Assembly: GCA_039927975.1 (NCBI GenBank)
Contig: JBDSTZ010000306.1
Span: 1 to 38,655, forward strand
DNA length: 38,655 bases
Source: JBDSTZ01 sp039927975
Lineage (GTDB): Bacteria > Pseudomonadota > Gammaproteobacteria > Burkholderiales > Burkholderiaceae_D
Reading direction: 5' to 3'
Of this stretch, positions 4,786 to 13,506 are shown piece after piece (within the stretch, counting starts at the first letter, position 1; the number at the start of each line of letters is the position of its first letter). Made by a program: the position numbers and the translations under genes. Below the pieces are notes generated by a model. That model worked only from the letters and a program-made list of their open reading frames with translations, did no database searches and was not told the DNA's origin.

Positions 4786-7143
4786 TTAGTTACCTTCCAG
4801 GAAGCTCTTGAGCTTGTCCGAGCGCGATGGATGACGCAGCTTGCGCAGCGCCTTCGCCTCGATCTGGCGAATCCGCTCGCGCGTGACGTCGAACTGCTTG
4901 CCCACTTCTTCCAGCGTGTGGTCGGTCGACATCTCGATGCCGAAACGCATGCGCAGCACCTTCGCTTCGCGCGGGGTCAGCGAATCGAGCACATCCTTCA
5001 CCACGCCGCGCATCGAGGCGTGCAGGGCCGCGTCCGACGGCGCCAGCGTGTTGTTGTCTTCGATGAAGTCGCCCAGGTGGGAATCGTCATCGTCGCCAAT
5101 CGGCGTTTCCATGGAAATCGGCTCTTTCGCGATCTTCATGATCTTGCGGATTTTGTCTTCCGGCATTTCCATCTTGATCGCCAGGGTCGCTGGATCCGGC
5201 TCGGCACCAGTTTCCTGCAAGATTTGACGCGAGATGCGGTTCATCTTGTTGATGGTCTCGATCATGTGCACCGGAATACGGATGGTGCGCGCCTGGTCGG
5301 CGATCGAGCGGGTGATCGCTTGCCGGATCCACCAGGTCGCATAGGTCGAGAACTTGTAGCCGCGACGGTATTCGAACTTGTCGACCGCCTTCATCAGACC
5401 GATATTGCCTTCCTGGATCAGGTCGAGGAATTGCAGGCCGCGATTGGTGTACTTCTTGGCGATCGAAATCACCAGGCGCAAGTTGGCCTCGGTCATTTCG
5501 CGCTTGGCCTTGCGCGCCTTCATTTCGCCGGCCGCCATCTGGCGGTTAATGTTGCGCAGGTCCGGCAGCGGCAGCACCACGCGCGCCTGCAGGTCGATCA
5601 AGCGTTGCTGCAGCTCTTTGATGGTCGGGATATTGCGGCCCAGAATGGCGCTGTAGGCGTGGCCGGCGTTGACTTCGCCGTCGACCCATTCCAGATTGGT
5701 TTCATTGCCCGGGAAGACCTTGATGAAGTGGGCGCGCGGCATGCCGCACTTGTTCACCGCGACGTCGAGAATCTGCTTCTCGATATGGCGCACTTCGTCG
5801 ACCTGGCCGCGCAGGGTGTCGCACAGTTTCTCGACCACTTTGGCGGTGAAGCGAATGCCCAGCAGTTCGTCGGAAATGGCTTCCTGCGCCTTGACGTAGG
5901 CCTTGGAATTGTAGCCATCCTTCTCGAAGGCCTTGCGCATCTTGTCGAACTGCACGGAGATGATTTCGAACTTGCCCAGCGCCTGCACTTTCAGCGCTTC
6001 GAGTTGTTCGGCCGAGAAACCGGCGGCGCCCGAGGCGTGGCTTTCCTCTTCCTCCTCGTCGCCCTCTTCCTCGGCGTCCTCGTCGTCCTCGTCGTCTTCC
6101 GGCGGCGGCGCGGCCACCACGCCGGTGCCGTCGTCCTCGGGCTCGACCATGCCGTCGACGATTTCGTCGATCTTGATTTCGTCCTGCTCGATGCGGTTGG
6201 CGGCGGAAATGATTTCGGCGATCGTCACCGGGCAGGCGGAGATCGCCTGGATCATGTCCTTCAAGCCATCTTCGATGCGCTTGGCGATCTCGATTTCGCC
6301 TTCGCGGGTCAGCAGTTCAACCGAGCCCATCTCGCGCATGTACATGCGCACGGGATCGGTGGTGCGGCCGAAATCGGAGTCGACGGTCGACAGCGCAGCC
6401 TCGGCAGCGGCTTCGGCTTCGTCATCGCTGGTGACGGTCGCGACGTTGTCCGACAGCAGCAGTGTCTCGGCATCGGGCGCGTGTTCGTAGACCGCGATCC
6501 CCATGTCGTTAAAGGTGCCGATGATGCCTTCGATCGCTTCCGGATCGACGATGTTTTCGGGCAGGTGGTCGTTGATCTCGGCGTAGGTAAGGAAGCCGCG
6601 TTCCTTGCCGAACTTGATCAGCGTCTTGAGTTTTTGGCGGCGCTTCTCGAGCTCTTCCTCGCTCGCTTCCGTGTCCGACGAGAAGGCATCCTTGAGCAGC
6701 GCTTTTTCCTTGGCCTTGCGGTCCTTGGCCTTGGCCTTGTCGACCGCCTTGAGCTCGGCGCGCTCGACCGCGTTCAGCGCGGCGACCTCGTCGTTCTCGG
6801 GCTGGAATTCCTTGGGCTTGCGGCCGCGCCGTCCCGGCACCTTGACCGACGGCAGGACGTAACCGGACGTGTCGATCGCGGCCAGTGCGGCGGCATCGGT
6901 GGTCTGGCTGACGACCGGCGGCGTACTCGAGGTGCGCGTTTCGGCCTTGTCTTGCGCTTTGTCGGCGGCGGCAGACATTCTGGTTGGCTTCTCAGCCACG
7001 TTGGATTCAGGTTTCTTGATTGGCACAGGCGCTTTCGATATCACAACGACTTGCTTTACGGTGGATAGAACAGTGTTGATTACCGGCCGTTCCACCAGCC
7101 TACTTACATCTTGACTACACCCAACATCACTTGCGGCCATCAT
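4786..7143 (-). CDS. rpoD: RNA polymerase primary sigma factor RpoD (sigma-70)
   Basis: The 785 residues hold all sigma-70 regions: 1.1 (about 168-222), 1.2 (about 262-293, DPVRMYMREMGSVELLTRE), a non-conserved region, region 2 (EMTEANLRLVISIAKKYTNR through the WWIRQAI segment), region 3, and region 4 with the helix-turn-helix LEEVGKQFDVTRERIRQIE near the C-terminus. It directs core polymerase to housekeeping promoters. It is longer than E. coli RpoD (613) because of an N-terminal extension of roughly 160 lysine/alanine-rich residues and an acidic stretch at 349-368 composed almost only of D and E. The start is unsettled: ATG at 7143 or 7140 has no obvious Shine-Dalgarno, while ATG at 6978 (MSAAADKAQ) has GAGAAG nine bases upstream and would give 730 residues. 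Last gene of the rpsU-yqeY-dnaG-rpoD block, with its own promoter candidate near 7415. Confidence 0.97.
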   Translation of the reverse strand: MMAASDVGCSQDVSRLVERPVINTVLSTVKQVVVISKAPVPIKKPESNVAEKPTRMSAAADKAQDKAETRTSSTPPVVSQTTDAAALAAIDTSGYVLPSVKVPGRRGRKPKEFQPENDEVAALNAVERAELKAVDKAKAKDRKAKEKALLKDAFSSDTEASEEELEKRRQKLKTLIKFGKERGFLTYAEINDHLPENIVDPEAIEGIIGTFNDMGIAVYEHAPDAETLLLSDNVATVTSDDEAEAAAEAALSTVDSDFGRTTDPVRMYMREMGSVELLTREGEIEIAKRIEDGLKDMIQAISACPVTIAEIISAANRIEQDEIKIDEIVDGMVEPEDDGTGVVAAPPPEDDEDDEDAEEEGDEEEEESHASGAAGFSAEQLEALKVQALGKFEIISVQFDKMRKAFEKDGYNSKAYVKAQEAISDELLGIRFTAKVVEKLCDTLRGQVDEVRHIEKQILDVAVNKCGMPRAHFIKVFPGNETNLEWVDGEVNAGHAYSAILGRNIPTIKELQQRLIDLQARVVLPLPDLRNINRQMAAGEMKARKAKREMTEANLRLVISIAKKYTNRGLQFLDLIQEGNIGLMKAVDKFEYRRGYKFSTYATWWIRQAITRSIADQARTIRIPVHMIETINKMNRISRQILQETGAEPDPATLAIKMEMPEDKIRKIMKIAKEPISMETPIGDDDDSHLGDFIEDNNTLAPSDAALHASMRGVVKDVLDSLTPREAKVLRMRFGIEMSTDHTLEEVGKQFDVTRERIRQIEAKALRKLRHPSRSDKLKSFLEGN

Positions 7144-7420
7144 GCGCTACCGCAGCCACTCTGCCACAACGGGACATCGCACCGTTTTCGGCAATAATTC
7201 TACTGCAAACCTGCAGCACTGGAGGCGAGAGCCGTGTGGCTATGCGACAAACTGTTGCTTGTCGCCGGCCCCGCGACCGCGAGACCTTAACCAAAGCTGG
7301 CCCTGGCCGCCGGCGCCACTGCTGTTTTGCGCCGATCAAGAGCCTAACTTACCGAGAGAAGCCGTTGCGTTCCGAACGAACAAATAGTTCAAAGAAAACA
7401 ACACTTATCGTTTTATTATA
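7144..7420 (-). promoter_or_regulatory. Candidate rpoD promoter and long untranslated leader
   Basis: The 330-base gap between dnaG and rpoD has no gene. A consensus -10 box TATAAT lies on the minus strand at 7420-7415. At 17 bases the -35 would be CTGGAA, a weak match. Transcription from here would give a leader of roughly 260 bases (or over 400 if the ATG at 6978 is used). I see no riboswitch motif in the leader. Confidence 0.55.
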
Positions 7421-7446
7421 GCACGCGTTACAACTTTTTCCAGACG

Positions 7447-7475
7447 TGAAAACCCGCGCGCGACGCGCCGTTTTC
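7447..7475 (-). terminator. Imperfect hairpin overlapping the dnaG stop codon
   Basis: On the minus strand GAAAAC-G-GCGCG, loop TCG, CGCGC-G-GGTTTTC forms a stem with one internal mismatch and a short T-run. It overlaps the TGA of dnaG and sits just upstream of the rpoD -10 box. This suggests partial termination before rpoD is re-initiated from its own promoter. Confidence 0.4.
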
Positions 7476-9276
7476 AGTCCACGCGCACCTCTTTTTCCGC
7501 CGCCGCTTCGCGTGCCAGCAAGTCCTGCATCGCGGTGATTTCACGGTACCTCACCGCCATCTCATCTGAGGTCAATCCGGAAGAAAACAACTGCTGAAGT
7601 TCCTGCTTCAAGGCTTCCATTTTGATTTGCCGCACGGCACTCGACAACCACACCCGGCCACTCTCGATTTCCAGTTCCGGCTCCGATGCAATCTCGGCAA
7701 TCAGGCCGTCGTATTCGACACTCGCATCCTTCAGGTGCTGAGACAACGCCGCGAAACTTCCGTTCGGCCCAAGTGCTTGCGCCGACGCGACCAGCTGGCG
7801 CAAACGCTCCGCCGATTCCGCTCCGAAGTGGTCAAGACATTGCAGGGCGGGGGCGTCGAACTGCAAGGCCAGGGGCGGATGGGCAACCAGGATGCGCAAC
7901 ATTTGCAACTCCAGTCCCACCGGTTGCGGCCGGCCCTGGCGCGGCGGCGCGCGGCGCGCGGCGCTGACCGGCTTGGCCAGTTCGAACAGGGCTTCAATTT
8001 CGTTCGGCGTCGATTCGGTCATGCCGGCCAGGCCGCGCACGATCTGCAGGCGCAGCGAGGTCGGCGTCATGGCTTGCAGCAAGGGCTTGGCGTCGAACTG
8101 AGCCCGCGCGCGCCCTTCCGGGGTCGCCAGATCGTGTTCGCCCGACACTTCGCGCAGCAGGAATTGCGACAGCGGCATGGCCTCGTGGATTTCCTGCTCG
8201 AACGCCTCGTAGCCGCGCTCGCGCACGAAGCTGTCCGGATCATGCTCGGTGGGCAGGAACAGGAACTTGATGGTCTTGTCGTCGGTCACTTGCGGCAAGC
8301 AGGCTTCCAGCGCGCGGCGGGCCGCCTTGCGGCCGGCACGGTCGCCATCGAAACTGAAGATCACCGTGTCGGTCTGGCGCAGCAATTTTTGCACGTGGGT
8401 GCTGGTGCAGGCGGTGCCGAGCGTGGCCACCGCTTGCGGAAAGCCGAGCTGGGCCAGCGCGACCACGTCCATATAGCCTTCGGTCACCAGCACATAGCCG
8501 GCGTCGCGGATGGCCTGGCGCGCCTCGAACAGGCCGTAGAGCTCGAAGCCCTTCTGGAACAGCGGGGTTTCCGGCGAGTTCAGGTACTTCGGTTCGCCTT
8601 GGTCGAGCACGCGGCCGCCGAAGCCGATCACCTGACCCTTGGTATTACGGATCGGGAACATGATGCGTTCGCGGAAGCGGTCGTAGCGCTTGCGGTTGTT
8701 GCCTTCCTCGTCGACCTTGTCGATCACCAGGCCGGACTCGACCAGCGCGAGCGCTTCGTAGTCGGCAAACACCGAGCGCAGATTGTCCCAGCCGCCGGGC
8801 GCGTAGCCCATGCCGAAGCGCGCCGCCACTTCGCCGGTGAGACCGCGCTTCTTGAGGTAGGCGATCGCCTCGGTGGCGCCGCGCAATTGGCCGCGATAAT
8901 AATCGCAGGCGGTGGTCATGGCTTCGGTCAAGGCCAGGCTCTGGGCCTGCTGGGCCGCGCGCTGGGCCGGCGGGATCTTGTCGTCGGCGTCGGGCACCAC
9001 CATGCCGACGCCCTGCGCCAGGTCCTTCACGGCGTCGATGAAGCCCATGCCCGAATACTCGATCAGGAAGCCGATCGAGGTGCCGTGCGCGCCGCAGCCG
9101 AAGCAGTGATAAAACTGCTTGGTCGGGCTGACCGTGAAGCTGGGGGATTTTTCGTTGTGGAACGGGCACAGGCCCATGAAATTGGCGCCGCCCTTTTTTA
9201 GCTGGACGTAGCGGCCAACCACGTCGACGATGTCGACCCGGTTAAGCAAATCGGTAATAAACGATTGTGGAATCAC
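7474..9276 (-). CDS. dnaG: DNA primase DnaG
   Basis: A 600-residue bacterial primase that makes RNA primers at the replication fork and is recruited by DnaB. The N-terminal CHC2 zinc finger has C37, H40, C58 and C61 (CPFH and CFGC segments). The TOPRIM catalytic core follows, with VLVTEGYMDVVAL for the first acidic motif and FSFDGDRAGRKAA for the second. A C-terminal helicase-binding region ends the protein. Length is normal for the family (E. coli 581). The ATG start gives the standard MIPQSFITDLLNRVDIVDVV opening. It is 133 bases after yqeY, in the rpsU-dnaG-rpoD order of the macromolecular synthesis operon. Confidence 0.97.
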   Translation of the reverse strand: MIPQSFITDLLNRVDIVDVVGRYVQLKKGGANFMGLCPFHNEKSPSFTVSPTKQFYHCFGCGAHGTSIGFLIEYSGMGFIDAVKDLAQGVGMVVPDADDKIPPAQRAAQQAQSLALTEAMTTACDYYRGQLRGATEAIAYLKKRGLTGEVAARFGMGYAPGGWDNLRSVFADYEALALVESGLVIDKVDEEGNNRKRYDRFRERIMFPIRNTKGQVIGFGGRVLDQGEPKYLNSPETPLFQKGFELYGLFEARQAIRDAGYVLVTEGYMDVVALAQLGFPQAVATLGTACTSTHVQKLLRQTDTVIFSFDGDRAGRKAARRALEACLPQVTDDKTIKFLFLPTEHDPDSFVRERGYEAFEQEIHEAMPLSQFLLREVSGEHDLATPEGRARAQFDAKPLLQAMTPTSLRLQIVRGLAGMTESTPNEIEALFELAKPVSAARRAPPRQGRPQPVGLELQMLRILVAHPPLALQFDAPALQCLDHFGAESAERLRQLVASAQALGPNGSFAALSQHLKDASVEYDGLIAEIASEPELEIESGRVWLSSAVRQIKMEALKQELQQLFSSGLTSDEMAVRYREITAMQDLLAREAAAEKEVRVD

Positions 9277-9409
9277 GTTAGATGAACAGTCTTTGTTTCA
9301 GGTCAGACTATACCGCCGCGCCGCGCCCGGGTTGATCTAGGCCAACCCAGCCGCGACTGCGGGATCCCTCAGTGCAATTCGTTGCAAAGATGCACAAAAC
9401 GCGCCAGCA

Positions 9410-9862
9410 TCAGGCCGCGCCGGACAGCGCTTTCTTGATGAGCGAGGACACCACGGCCATGTCGGCCTTGCCGGCCAGCTTCGGTTTGACGATGGCCATC
9501 ACCTTGCCCATGTCTTGCGGGCCGGTGGCGCCGGACGCGGCGACGGCGGCAGCCACTTCGGCGGCAACGGCATCGTCCGACAGTCCGGCCGGCTTGTAGG
9601 CGGCCAGCACGGTCAGTTCGGCTTTTTCGATATCGGCGAGGTCGGGACGGTTGCCCGCTTCAAACTGGCTGATCGAATCCTTGCGCTGCTTGATCATTTT
9701 TTCGACGATCTGCACGGTCTGGGTATCGTCGAGCTCGATCTGCTCGTCGACTTCCTTGCGCTTGATTTCGGCGAGGATCAGGCGGATGGTGCCGAGCTTG
9801 CCGGCATCCTTGGCGCGCATCGCCGTTTTCATATCTTCAGTGATCTGTTGTTTCAAGCTCAT
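9410..9862 (-). CDS. yqeY: GatB/YqeY domain protein
   Basis: A 150-residue YqeY-family protein starting MSLKQQITEDMKTAMRAKD. The ATG at 9862 is chosen because GAGGA lies about five bases upstream and the family begins here; the reading frame stays open a further 28 codons upstream without family similarity. The domain corresponds to the tRNA-binding tail of the GatB subunit of Asp/Glu-tRNA amidotransferase, and the free-standing protein has no settled function. The helical segment LGTIRLILAEIKRKEVDEQI and the C-terminal GPQDMGKVMAIVKPKLAGKAD are typical. Its place between rpsU and dnaG is common in proteobacteria and links it loosely to translation and replication control. An intrinsic terminator at 9906-9939 separates it from rpsU, so part of its transcription may come from read-through. 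Confidence 0.9.
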   Translation of the reverse strand: MSLKQQITEDMKTAMRAKDAGKLGTIRLILAEIKRKEVDEQIELDDTQTVQIVEKMIKQRKDSISQFEAGNRPDLADIEKAELTVLAAYKPAGLSDDAVAAEVAAAVAASGATGPQDMGKVMAIVKPKLAGKADMAVVSSLIKKALSGAA

Positions 9863-9905
9863 GGGGTCCTCGCGTTTGGCTGGCCAATCTGGCCGGGTAT
9901 AAATA

Positions 9906-9939
9906 GCAAAACCCGCTGCGGTAAAACCGGAGCGGGCTT
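9906..9939 (-). terminator. Intrinsic terminator/attenuator after rpsU
   Basis: Minus strand AAGCCCGCT (9939-9931), a 13-base loop, then AGCGGGTTTT (9917-9908) and further bases. The stem has a T-run. It lies between rpsU and yqeY, a position where the classical macromolecular synthesis operon is also attenuated. Confidence 0.7.
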
Positions 9940-10001
9940 GCGACACTTCAGCGGGTCACCGGGCAGGCATTCGCCGTGGCCGGTGCAGCGACTGATTTGT
10001 C

Positions 10002-10214
10002 TTAGAATAATTTCTTAGGCAGTTGCTGGCTGCGGATGCGCTTGTAGTGGCGCTTCACGGCAGCTGCCAGCTTGCGCTTGCGCTCAGCCGTTGGCTTTTC
10101 GTAGAACTCGCGTGCGCGCAGTTCCGTCAGCAGACCGGTTTTTTCGATGGTGCGTTTGAAGCGACGTATGGCGACTTCGAACGGCTCGTTTTCTTTAAGG
10201 CGAATAGTGGTCAT
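10002..10214 (-). CDS. rpsU: 30S ribosomal protein bS21
   Basis: A 70-residue basic protein, MTTIRLKENEPFEVAIRRFK, with the usual arginine/lysine-rich C-terminus ending QQLPKKLF. bS21 sits on the platform of the small subunit near the 3' end of 16S rRNA and assists initiation. It heads the rpsU-yqeY-dnaG-rpoD block, and a strong terminator-like hairpin follows. Upstream a TAGAAT -10-like box lies near 10250 on the minus strand, without a convincing -35. Length and sequence are normal for betaproteobacteria. Confidence 0.97.
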   Translation of the reverse strand: MTTIRLKENEPFEVAIRRFKRTIEKTGLLTELRAREFYEKPTAERKRKLAAAVKRHYKRIRSQQLPKKLF

Positions 10215-10340
10215 GTAAAAATCAAACCGTTAGATTTAGGGGAAGAACGAGATTCTAGCAGCTTTTCACAAGCGTGGGTAGATATTTGCCTTTGCTGTTT
10301 CGCAAGCGCGACAGGGTTTCGCCTGGAAATCCGCCGCGCG

Positions 10341-11558
10341 TCAGCTATCGATCAAGGCTTTCCCCGCCGCTGCGCCCGATGCCCATGCCCACTGGAAATT
10401 GTAGCCGCCGAGCCACCCCGTCACGTCGACCGCCTCGCCGATGAAGTACAGGCCGGGCACCTTGTTGGCCATCATCGATTGCTGCGACAGCTCGCGCGTG
10501 TCGATACCGCCCAGCGTCACCTCGGCCTTGCGGTAGCCTTCCGAGCCGGTCGGCACGATGGCCCAGCGGTTGACCGCGTCGCCCAGCTTGCGCAGCTTGG
10601 CGTCGGGCAAGTCGGCCAGGCGGGCGTCGATGGCCAGGCCGTTGGCGACGATCAAGCCTTCGGCCAGGCGCGCCGGCAACCACTGCGACAGCACGTTGCC
10701 GAGCTGCTTCTTGAGCGTGCCCTTGGCCTCGATCAGTTCCTGCGCCAGGTCGATCTCCGGCAACAGGTTGATGAGGATCGGCGTGCCCGCTTGCCAGTAG
10801 CTCGAAATTTGCAGGATGGCAGGGCCGGACAGGCCGCGATGGGTGAACAGCAAATCCTCGCGGAAATGGCCGCGCAAGGCGCCCTTGCCTTTTCCGCTGC
10901 CGGTCGACACTTCGACTTCGAGCGCGATGCCGGCCAATGGCACGAAGGCTTCCCAGGCCGGGCCATCGAAGGTCAGCGGCACCAGTCCCGGACGCGGTTC
11001 GACCAGTTGCAGGCCGAACTGGGTGGCAATGCGGTAGCCGAAGTCGGTCGCGCCGATTTTCGGGATCGACAAGCCGCCCGTGGCGATGACCACGCTGTCG
11101 GCCAGGATCTCGCCGGTGTCGGTAACGATCAGGAAGCCCTCGGCGGTATTGTCGAGCGAGGCGACCTTGCACGGCATGCGCCAGGTGACGCCGCCGTCGG
11201 CGCACTCGTCCTTGAGCATCTGGATGATCTGCTCGGCCGATTCGTCGCAGAACAGCTGGCCGCGATGTTTCTCGTGATAGCCGATGCGGTGCTTTTTGAC
11301 CAGCGCGAGGAAATCCTGCGGCGTATAGCGCGACAGCGCGCTCTTGCAGAAATGGGGGTTTTGCGAAAGGAAGTTGGCCGGCGCGGCGTTGATATTGGTG
11401 AAGTTGCAGCGGCCGCCGCCGGAGATGCGGATCTTCTCGGCCAATTTTTCCGCGTGGTCGATCAGCACCACGCGCTTGCCGCCCTGGGCCGCCACGGCCG
11501 CGCACATCATGCCTGCGGCGCCGGCGCCGATTACCGCTACGTCATACTGTTTTGCCAT
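10341..11558 (-). CDS. YhiN/HI0933-family FAD-dependent oxidoreductase
   Basis: A 405-residue flavoprotein. The N-terminal dinucleotide-binding motif GAGAAG is at 11-16. The family signature RISGGGRCNFTN follows at about 44-55, and a second conserved block VIATGGLSIPKIGATDFGY lies at about 157-175. The C-terminal GWLGGYNFQWAWASG contributes to FAD binding. The family (HI0933, YhiN, and BaiN-like enzymes) is predicted to use NAD(P)H; the natural substrate is unknown for most members. Transcribed alone on the minus strand, 126 bases upstream of rpsU and 66 bases downstream of cobA, so it may be read with cobA-ybiB. The ATG at 11558 gives the canonical MAKQYDVAVIGAGAAG start. Confidence 0.93.
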   Translation of the reverse strand: MAKQYDVAVIGAGAAGMMCAAVAAQGGKRVVLIDHAEKLAEKIRISGGGRCNFTNINAAPANFLSQNPHFCKSALSRYTPQDFLALVKKHRIGYHEKHRGQLFCDESAEQIIQMLKDECADGGVTWRMPCKVASLDNTAEGFLIVTDTGEILADSVVIATGGLSIPKIGATDFGYRIATQFGLQLVEPRPGLVPLTFDGPAWEAFVPLAGIALEVEVSTGSGKGKGALRGHFREDLLFTHRGLSGPAILQISSYWQAGTPILINLLPEIDLAQELIEAKGTLKKQLGNVLSQWLPARLAEGLIVANGLAIDARLADLPDAKLRKLGDAVNRWAIVPTGSEGYRKAEVTLGGIDTRELSQQSMMANKVPGLYFIGEAVDVTGWLGGYNFQWAWASGAAAGKALIDS

Positions 11559-11624
11559 GGTGGCTGCCGCTTCCGCAATTCATCGAAGGCGTAATTGTAA
11601 CTGGGCGGCATGCCGGGCGTCATC

Positions 11625-12404
11625 TCACGACCCGGTGCGCCGCTCCTCCAGCACAAAGCCGGCATTGGCGCAGCGCACCACGTCGCCGATCACAATAATG
11701 CTCGGGCTGCCGATCCCCGAGCCGGCCAGGTCGTCAACCAGCCTGTCCAGCGTCGTGATCAGCTGCGACTGCCCGGCGCCGGTGGCCGAGCGCACCACGG
11801 CGACCGGCGTGCTGCCAGCCTTGCCGCCGGCCAGCAGGGCCGACTGAATCTGCCGGCAGCGCGCAATACCCATGTAGATCACCAGCGTCATGCCGGTCTT
11901 GGCCAGCAGCGCCCAGTCGGGCACCCGCGCCTCGCCCGGCGCGGCGCCATCCTCGCGCGCATGGCCGGTGACGAAGATCGCCCCCGAACTCCAGTCGCGG
12001 TGGGTCAGCGGGACGCCGATCGAGGCCGGCGCCGCCAGGCCGCTGCTGATGCCGTTGACGATCTCGACTTCGATGCCTTCGGCCATCAGATGCTCGCGCT
12101 CCTCCCCGCCCCGACCGAAAATGAAGGGGTCGCCGCCCTTGAGCCGCACCACGTGCAGGCCGGCTTTCGCCTCGGCCACCATCATGCGTTCGATAAATGC
12201 TTGCGGGGTCGATTTGCAGCCGCCGCGCTTGCCGACCGGCACGATCCGCGCCGACGACTTGGCGTGCGTCAGCACTTCTGGATTGACCAGGTCGTCGACC
12301 AGCAGCACGTCCGCCGCCGCGATCGCCTTGACCGCCTTCAGGGTCAGCAGGTCCGGATCGCCCGGGCCCGCGCCTACCAAACTGACTTTACCGAATTTCC
12401 TCAT
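11625..12404 (-). CDS. cobA: Uroporphyrinogen-III C-methyltransferase (SUMT)
   Basis: A 259-residue SAM-dependent methylase that converts uroporphyrinogen III to precorrin-2, the first step towards sirohaem (needed by assimilatory nitrite and sulfite reductases) and cobalamin. Visible motifs are VSLVGAGPGDPDLLTLKA (N-terminal P-loop-like SAM site), VRLKGGDPFIFGRGGEE, VNGISSGLAAPASIGVPLTH and YMGI. It lacks the CysG dehydrogenase/chelatase half, so it is a stand-alone SUMT. Start: ATG at 12404 with AGGTGG a few bases upstream; the frame runs open further upstream, but that stretch overlaps ybiB and is not family-like. It overlaps the 3' end of ybiB by 17 bases, indicating co-transcription. With nirD and nrtABD in this window it points to nitrate assimilation. 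Confidence 0.93.
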   Translation of the reverse strand: MRKFGKVSLVGAGPGDPDLLTLKAVKAIAAADVLLVDDLVNPEVLTHAKSSARIVPVGKRGGCKSTPQAFIERMMVAEAKAGLHVVRLKGGDPFIFGRGGEEREHLMAEGIEVEIVNGISSGLAAPASIGVPLTHRDWSSGAIFVTGHAREDGAAPGEARVPDWALLAKTGMTLVIYMGIARCRQIQSALLAGGKAGSTPVAVVRSATGAGQSQLITTLDRLVDDLAGSGIGSPSIIVIGDVVRCANAGFVLEERRTGS

Positions 12405-13389
12405 GATGGCCACCTGCGCTTGCTTGTAATGCCCTGGAAGTAAGCAAACACTGTGCCACTTGCGCACCGATCGAGGGCGGCACAGGCACTTCGCCCCGCA
12501 ACGCCCGGCCGATCCAGGCGGCAGTGGTGGCGGCGTCGCGCGCTTCCGGCACCTCGGCCAGCTCGTCCGTTGGCGTATCGCGCTGCACCAAAATGGTGCG
12601 TGCACCGTCGTGGAACCAGTCGATCTGCTGGGCGCGGTTGGCGTTGGCCACCGTCTCGCCCTCGGTGCCGCGCATCAGGAAGGCTTCGCCGCGCTGGCGG
12701 GGCGCGGCGGTGGTGAAGTACTCGCCCAGCATTTCCAGATACTCGGGATGCGTGTACGACACCAGCCGCAGCGCCGGCCCGTCGAACGGCTGCAGGATCT
12801 TGACCAGGGTGTGGGTCGAGTTGCGCACGCCGAGCACGGCGCGCAGCGACAGCAGGTAAGCCATCTTCGGCGCCAGCGTGGTGATGGGCATGAAGCTCGG
12901 GTGGCCGATCGCGTGCGCGGCCTGGACGTCGGCCAGGCAGGTCGCCAGCGGCAGTTCCATCGCCTGGAGGATCTCGGCCGTTGTCACGCGACCGGGGTCG
13001 CTGGTCACGCCGTGCACCAGCACCGGCACGCCTTCGCGCGCCAGCAGCATGGCCAGCAGCGGCGTCAGGTTGGCCATCTTGCGCGAGCCGTTGTAGCTGG
13101 GGATCAGCACGGGCGCGTAGTCGCCCGGCGGCGCCGGCAGCTTGTCGAACGAAGCCTCGGCCGCGTCGAGGAAGCCGGCGATCTCGTCGACTGTCTCGCC
13201 CTTGATGCGCATGGCCAGCATCAGGGCGCCCATCTCGAGATCGGAAACCCGGCCGTCGAGCATCGCCGCGTACAGGGCATGCGCATCCTCGCGCGAGACG
13301 CCGCGCGCGCCTTTGCGGCCGCGGCCGATCTCCTTGATGAGGTGGGCGGCGCGAAACGGTTCGTGTGGTGGGGTTGTTGGAGTCGTCAT
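12388..13389 (-). CDS. ybiB: YbiB/TrpD2-like DNA-binding protein
   Basis: A 333-residue member of the anthranilate phosphoribosyltransferase fold family. The YbiB/TrpD2 branch lacks the TrpD reaction and, from published work on E. coli YbiB, binds nucleic acid non-specifically. The N-terminal helical domain contains GARGVSREDAHALYAAMLDG and LEMGALMLAMRIKGETVDEI. The nucleoside-phosphorylase-like core has VPVLVHGVTSDPGRVTTAEI and VLGVRNSTHTLVKILQPF. It overlaps cobA by 17 bases, and YbiB next to CobA and nitrate-assimilation genes is a recurrent betaproteobacterial arrangement as I remember it. Its upstream region is shared with the divergent DUF4331 cassette. Confidence 0.88.
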   Translation of the reverse strand: MTTPTTPPHEPFRAAHLIKEIGRGRKGARGVSREDAHALYAAMLDGRVSDLEMGALMLAMRIKGETVDEIAGFLDAAEASFDKLPAPPGDYAPVLIPSYNGSRKMANLTPLLAMLLAREGVPVLVHGVTSDPGRVTTAEILQAMELPLATCLADVQAAHAIGHPSFMPITTLAPKMAYLLSLRAVLGVRNSTHTLVKILQPFDGPALRLVSYTHPEYLEMLGEYFTTAAPRQRGEAFLMRGTEGETVANANRAQQIDWFHDGARTILVQRDTPTDELAEVPEARDAATTAAWIGRALRGEVPVPPSIGAQVAQCLLTSRALQASAGGHHEEIR

Positions 13390-13432
13390 GACCCGAAGTT
13401 TACACCGGCGACCAGATTATTTTTCGAAATCC

Positions 13433-13461
13433 TGAATCCATTGCCAAAAGTCTCTCGTATA
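13433..13461 (+). promoter_or_regulatory. Candidate ECF-sigma promoter of the DUF4331 cassette
   Basis: TGAATCC (13433-13439), 16 bases, then CGTATA (13456-13461). The AATCC/CGT pattern and spacing resemble promoters of extracytoplasmic-function sigma factors, for example the Neisseria sigma-E type. Transcription would begin near 13468, about 39 bases before the ATG. No ECF sigma gene is in the window. Confidence 0.4.
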
Positions 13462-13506
13462 TCCCGAGGTCACACCGGTCATCATCATTCAAACAGGAGA
13501 GAAGAC

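Noticed and set aside
4705..7068. A 787-codon plus-strand frame opposite rpoD
   Set aside because: It is the exact antisense of rpoD, whose sigma-70 regions are unmistakable. The long open frame is a by-product of GC-rich codon bias.
7627..9201. A 524-codon plus-strand frame opposite dnaG
   Set aside because: Antisense shadow of DnaG; its translation is dominated by R, G, A, Q and H with no domain.
12460..13506. N-terminal extension of the DUF4331 frame by 349 codons
   Set aside because: This part is antisense to ybiB and cobA. The ATG at 13507 has a strong ribosome-binding site and is followed by a signal peptide.
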